64,000 nucleotides of DNA from the NCBI GenBank assembly GCA_947502495.1, contig CANNAC010000003.1, positions 310,001 to 374,000 on the forward strand. Direction: 5' to 3'. The notes beneath the pieces are model-generated. The model saw only the letters and a program-made list of their open reading frames with translations, did no database searches and had not been told where the DNA came from. The DNA comes from an uncultured Flavobacteriaceae bacterium. Lineage in GTDB: Bacteria > Bacteroidota > Bacteroidia > Flavobacteriales > Flavobacteriaceae. Position numbers and translations under genes: made by a program. Shown here piece by piece: positions 60,831-64,000 of this stretch (positions are counted from its first letter, which is position 1; each line of letters begins with the position of its first letter).

Positions 60831-61280
60831 ATGATTACACCTTTTGATGATACGTATTATATGAAGAAAGCACTGCAAGAAGCAGAAGCTGCTTTAGAAA
60901 AAGGAGAAGTTCCTGTTGGGGCAATTATTGTTGTAGAAGATCGAGTTATTGCACGAGCACATAATTTAACCGAAATGCTAAATGATGTAACAGCACATGC
61001 AGAAATGCAAGCGATTACAGCGGCAGCTAATTTTTTAGGAGGAAAGTATCTTAAAAACTGTACTTTGTATGTTACGTTAGAGCCTTGCCAAATGTGTGCC
61101 GGTGCTTTGTATTGGAGTCAGATTTCTAAAATAGTCTATGGCGCAACAGATGACCATCGAGGTTGTGGTGTCATGGGAACGAAATTACATCCGAAAACAA
61201 AAATAGAAGGTGGTGTTTTAGCAGAAGAAGCTTCTGCAATTATGAAACGTTTTTTTGTTGAAAAACGGAATTTGAATTAA
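60831..61280 (+). CDS. tadA: tRNA adenosine(34) deaminase
   Basis: 149 aa, typical TadA size. Zinc site: TAHAEMQAITAAANFLGGKY (His-Ala-Glu) and LEPCQMCAGALYWSQI (Pro-Cys-x-x-Cys), with KIVYGATDDHRGCGV. It converts A34 to inosine in tRNA-Arg(ACG). The C-terminal region's DNA (from about 61135) is partly repeated downstream at 61333-61378. Confidence 0.92.
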   Translation: MITPFDDTYYMKKALQEAEAALEKGEVPVGAIIVVEDRVIARAHNLTEMLNDVTAHAEMQAITAAANFLGGKYLKNCTLYVTLEPCQMCAGALYWSQISKIVYGATDDHRGCGVMGTKLHPKTKIEGGVLAEEASAIMKRFFVEKRNLN

Positions 61281-61332
61281 TGTATTTATTTATTGGTTGG
61301 TGAAAAACACCAACAAAGGGACAAATTGGTTT

Positions 61333-61378
61333 ATGGTGCAACAGATGACCATCGAGGCTGCGGTGTCGCGGAAACGCA
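61333..61378 (+). pseudogene. Partial duplication of tadA
   Basis: TATGGTGCAACAGATGACCA and the following CGAGGCTGCGGTGTCGCGGA match tadA 61137-61180 with a few substitutions (CGAGG.TG.GGTGTC...GAAACG). It encodes a piece of YGATDDHRGCGV and nothing more, so it is a non-functional fragment between two copies of the palindrome. Confidence 0.7.
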
Positions 61379-61386
61379 GTCATTTG

Positions 61387-61407
61387 TTTTTTTTTTTTTT
61401 TTTTTTT
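61387..61407 (+). repeat. 21-base poly-T tract
   Basis: An uninterrupted run of 21 T's within the repeat cluster; unstable by slippage, and the length may also be affected by sequencing error. Confidence 0.8.
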
Positions 61408-61559
61408 GGTTGGAGAAAAACACCAACAAAGGCACAGCCTTGAAAAATAGAAAGTAGTTGTTTTTAAGCCCATGTTGGTGTTTTTCACCAACATTTTAAA
61501 GATATCTTATTGGTAAAAACACGAACAAAGACTAAAGGAATGAAACTTAGTTGGTATAT

Positions 61560-61729
61560 GCATTAGCGATAGAAACGGCATCCTTTTCAAGAAGCTTTGA
61601 TAAACAAGTAATAAAACTTCAGGATTATCTTACTATAAAAGAGATTCTATAACAAATATGGTACTGCTTCGCCGAAAAGATATAGTGTATAGCGCGACGC
61701 TTTGTAGTTTTTACGGAAAAGGGTAATGC
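61560..61729. repeat. Interspersed AGCGATAG repeat, copy 2
   Basis: Starts GCATTAGCGATAGAAACGGC and contains TATAGTGTATAGCGCGAC, ending GGGTAATGCC. The outer GCATTA / TAATGC are inverted. Shares its blocks with 6714-6799, where the outer pair is GCGTTA / TAACGC, a compensatory change that indicates a conserved stem. Confidence 0.7.
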
Positions 61730-61734
61730 CCAAA

Positions 61735-61974
61735 TTATAGCTTTCGTTTGTCACCTTCTCGATCTCGCATTTTATCTAAATTCTCTTTAGTAAGCATATA
61801 ATCTTTAAGGTTTTTGTTTTTCCAAGTGTGATAGGTGAATAACGGAAAGAAAAGTAAGAAAAGACCTAAAACGCCGAATCCGATTAGTTTTTCAGAATAG
61901 TCTACCTCTAAAAAATAACCAGCAATAATACTAGAAATACAAGCGGTAAATAAAAGGTATAGAAAATATTTCAT
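61735..61974 (-). CDS. Small two-helix membrane protein
   Basis: 79 aa: two hydrophobic helices (YFLYLLFTACISSIIAGYFL; LIGFGVLGLFLLFFPLFTYH) and a charged C-terminal tail (KENLDKMRDREGDKRKL). Unknown function. It lies 43 bases downstream of the ClC gene on the same strand, probably in the same transcript. Confidence 0.65.
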   Translation of the reverse strand: MKYFLYLLFTACISSIIAGYFLEVDYSEKLIGFGVLGLFLLFFPLFTYHTWKNKNLKDYMLTKENLDKMRDREGDKRKL

Positions 61975-62017
61975 GTGTCTGATTTTATTGTTTTTTAAGG
62001 GAATATACTCTTTTCTG

Positions 62018-63820
62018 TTATTGCGTAAAATTAATTAATTCGCGTCTATATGCTGTGAGTAATTTGGATTTTGAAACAAAACCACAGTATTTTCCGTTTT
62101 TAATAACTGGTAAATTCCATGCTCCCGAATTTTGGAATTTTTTCATTACTATTTTCATGGAATCTTTTTCGTAAATGATATAATCTGGCGGATTGTGCAT
62201 ATAGGTTTCTACGCTAGTTATTTCATATAAATCTTGATCAAACATGACGGTTCTAATATCATCTAAGAGAATAATACCAACCAATCTGCTTTCTTGGTCG
62301 ACCACAGGAAATAGGTTTCTGTTCGATTTGGAAACGACTTTATGAAGCATATCACCCAGAGACATTTCTGGTTGTACTTTGATGAAATCTTTTTCTATAA
62401 CACTATCTAATTGCATAAGCGTTAAAACACTGTGGTCTTTATCGTGTGTTAATAAATCGCCTCTTTCTGCTAGTTCGCGGGTATAAATAGTGTGCTCCAT
62501 ATAATTTTTGGTAATCATATAAGAGATGGCAACAGTTATCATTAGTGGTAAAAATAAAACATAGCCACCAGTAATTTCGGCAATTAAAAATATAGCGGTT
62601 AATGGCGCATGAATTACACCAGCTATTAAGCCAGCCATACCAATTAAGGTAAAGTTAGATTCGGATACTTGATGCCCAAGTCCGATGTTGTTAATTATTT
62701 TAGCGACTACGTTTCCTAAAGCGCTTCCCATTACCATGGTTGGTACAATAACTCCACCAACACCACCAGCAGCAAAAGTGGTTGTCATTGCTATTGCTTT
62801 AAATATGGTAAAGCCAATAAGTAATATAATCACGACCCAAATGTTATCAATGTATTTGTCAAATGGATTGGAGCCAAGTGCGTGTAAATAGTTGCCTTCA
62901 AACAAATCTTTAGTAAAACTTAAACCCTCACCGTAAAGTGGTGGAATAAAATAAAGCATAATACCAATGGAAATACCCCCAACTAGAAGCTTAATGAATT
63001 TTGTTTTAAACCGATCGAAAAAAGCATAAATAGCAAAATACATTTTAGTGAAATAAATGGATGCTATTCCTGTTCCTAGTCCTAAAATCATATAGAAAGC
63101 AGTGTCGTTTATGGTAAATTTATCGGTAACGTTAAAGTTGAAAAGCAACTCGTCTCCTAAAAAGAAATAGGAGGTTAGCACAGACGATATGGATGCAATT
63201 AATAGTGGTAATAAAGAAGCAAATGTAAGATCTAAACTAAATACTTCTACTGCAAATACGATTGCTGCAATAGGAGATTTAAACATAGATGCCATTGCTC
63301 CAGCTGTTGCACATGCAATAAGTAGCGTTCTTGTTTTTTTATCAATATGAAGTATTCTACTTAAATTAGAACTCAATGCCGAACCAGAAGTTATTGCTGG
63401 TCCAAGTAGTCCTACAGATCCACCAAAACCAACGGTTAATGGTGCTGCGATTAATGGATGATAAATAAGCTTGTAAGACAGAAGTCCTTTTTGCCTTAAT
63501 AAGGAATATAATAAAGAGGGAATAGCTCGTTTTATAAAAGAAGGAACCGATGGTTTCATCTCTTTTTTAGAAACATATTTTTTAAAAATATAAACTAATA
63601 ACAATCCGATAACTGGTAATATAAAGTACAGTTGGTTTTCGGAAGAAATAATCCCTTTTTCTAAAATAGACTGGATTGTAAATGTGATGTTCTTTAAAAT
63701 GATTGCAGCAACACCAGTTAATAAACCAACAACAACACTTAATATATATACAAAGTTTTCTTGGGAGATGTATTTGTATCTCCAAATTAAAATCCGTTTT
63801 ATAATTTGTTGCTTTGGCAT
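62018..63820 (-). CDS. ClC-family chloride channel with two CBS domains
   Basis: 600 aa. The ClC membrane domain covers about residues 20-430: MKPSVPSFIKRAIPSLLYSL (the GSGIP-equivalent loop with Ser), GFGGSVGLLGPAITSGSALS (equivalent of GREGP), FKSPIAAIVFAVEVFSLDLT, and TFAAGGVGGVIVPTMVMGSA. Two CBS domains follow at 450-600 (VIEKDFIKVQPEMSLGDMLH; YMHNPPDYIIYEKDSMKIVM). In GLLGP the gating glutamate is Leu, and in FAVEVF the internal proton glutamate position is Val, so a channel-like, not exchanger, mechanism is predicted. Confidence 0.92.
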   Translation of the reverse strand: MPKQQIIKRILIWRYKYISQENFVYILSVVVGLLTGVAAIILKNITFTIQSILEKGIISSENQLYFILPVIGLLLVYIFKKYVSKKEMKPSVPSFIKRAIPSLLYSLLRQKGLLSYKLIYHPLIAAPLTVGFGGSVGLLGPAITSGSALSSNLSRILHIDKKTRTLLIACATAGAMASMFKSPIAAIVFAVEVFSLDLTFASLLPLLIASISSVLTSYFFLGDELLFNFNVTDKFTINDTAFYMILGLGTGIASIYFTKMYFAIYAFFDRFKTKFIKLLVGGISIGIMLYFIPPLYGEGLSFTKDLFEGNYLHALGSNPFDKYIDNIWVVIILLIGFTIFKAIAMTTTFAAGGVGGVIVPTMVMGSALGNVVAKIINNIGLGHQVSESNFTLIGMAGLIAGVIHAPLTAIFLIAEITGGYVLFLPLMITVAISYMITKNYMEHTIYTRELAERGDLLTHDKDHSVLTLMQLDSVIEKDFIKVQPEMSLGDMLHKVVSKSNRNLFPVVDQESRLVGIILLDDIRTVMFDQDLYEITSVETYMHNPPDYIIYEKDSMKIVMKKFQNSGAWNLPVIKNGKYCGFVSKSKLLTAYRRELINFTQ

Positions 63821-63834
63821 AGATTAAAGCTACT

Positions 63835-63862
63835 AAAAAATCCTGCATAAAGCAGGATTTTT
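63835..63862 (-). terminator. aspS terminator
   Basis: A stem AAAAATCCTGC / GCAGGATTTTT with ATAAA loop; the A-run on the left is a U-tract on the minus strand, right after the aspS stop at 63867. Confidence 0.85.
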
Positions 63863-63866
63863 ATTT

Positions 63867-64000
63867 TTATGATTTTAAGTTTAGTTTTAAACTTAGTTCT
63901 GATAGTTGTTCATCATCAATTGGAGCAGGAGCATCTATCATGACATCGCGACCAGAATTGTTTTTCGGGAATGCAATAAAGTCTCTAATGGTTTCTTGTC
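63867..64000 (-). CDS. aspS: Aspartyl-tRNA synthetase, C-terminal end only
   Basis: The minus-strand frame entering from the right edge reads [20 protein letters not shown] then [20 protein letters not shown] and ends LKS-stop. This is the conserved end of bacterial AspRS (class II motif 3 region: RD-x-IAFPK and the D-APAP segment). About 44 residues are in the window; the rest lies beyond base 64000. Confidence 0.93.
   Translation of the reverse strand, partial: QETIRDFIAFPKNNSGRDVMIDAPAPIDDEQLSELSLKLNLKS

Larger units (their letters stand above)
61288..61532. repeat. Palindromic TTGGTGTTTTTCACCAA repeats
   Basis: Four related copies: TTGGTGAAAAACACCAACAA at about 61296, TTGGAGAAAAACACCAACAA at 61410, the inverse GTTGGTGTTTTTCACCAAC near 61474, and a decayed TTGGTAAAAACACGAACAA at 61510. 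Each is a hairpin; together they make a local inverted-repeat cluster in the tadA downstream region. Confidence 0.7.

Noticed and set aside
61240-61494. 84-aa minus-strand frame
   Set aside because: It runs through the poly-T tract (a Lys run) and the tadA fragment; it is a by-product of repeats.

Overview
This window looks like chromosome of a marine-type Flavobacteriaceae (Bacteroidota). The evidence is a low-GC sequence, three large secreted proteins with type IX secretion (T9SS) C-terminal sorting domains, a SusC-like TonB receptor paired with a surface lipoprotein, Bacteroidota-style TAnnTTTG promoter boxes, and an almost complete lack of Shine-Dalgarno starts. No genus can be fixed from the sequence alone.

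Layout. 1-2.3 kb: tail of a bifunctional OlsF-type lipid acyltransferase and a CarboxypepD-reg protein. 2.3-23.6 kb: mostly minus-strand housekeeping and small accessory genes (ArsR regulator, two LEA-like repeat proteins, VOC, DUF1801, 2-hydroxyacid dehydrogenase, cupin, mgtE, rsmA, DUF4286, GNAT, TPR, serS, HTTM, ribF, a secreted M43 protease), a plus-strand secreted M36 protease, then pth-rplY-prs. 23.73 kb: tRNA-Leu(CAA).

23.79-31.07 kb: a 7.3 kb integrative element in the 3' end of the tRNA-Leu gene. It is bounded by a 23-bp direct repeat, has matching putative integrase arm sites near both ends, and encodes a tyrosine recombinase, a small HTH protein, an unknown protein and a possible replication initiator. 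Its cargo is a three-gene overlapping operon (TIGR04255-like, a protein with NWDGY and PNPHGTISFEW motifs, and an unrecognised 180-aa protein) that starts from a good Bacteroidota promoter. This is my best candidate for an undescribed system.

31.4-45.4 kb: HupE/UreJ-like protein, dCMP deaminase, CtpA-like protease, a roughly 0.64 kb six-unit tandem array, an FAD oxidoreductase, MarC, DUF3109, a LytS/LytTR two-component pair, and nrdB-nrdA, whose small subunit carries the ATP-cone. Then come an unknown 225-aa protein with weak RecB-nuclease-like motifs and a 38-aa basic protein. A roughly 150-bp noncoding block upstream of nrdBA has a close copy inside the mobile element, upstream of its HTH/Rep operon. 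A 34-bp core occurs a third time upstream of the 225-aa gene.

45.4-54 kb: a likely phosphate-acquisition cluster (PiT transporter with PhoU-like tail, OprP-type porin, MORN-like protein, surface lipoprotein and TonB receptor). Repeated GTTA boxes at exact 11-bp spacing lie in front of its transcription units. 54-64 kb: dgt, a sortilin/BNR-type secreted protein, a 42-aa peptide, dxs, tadA, a repeat-rich intergenic region with a tadA fragment, a ClC-family protein lacking the gating glutamate, and the 3' end of aspS.
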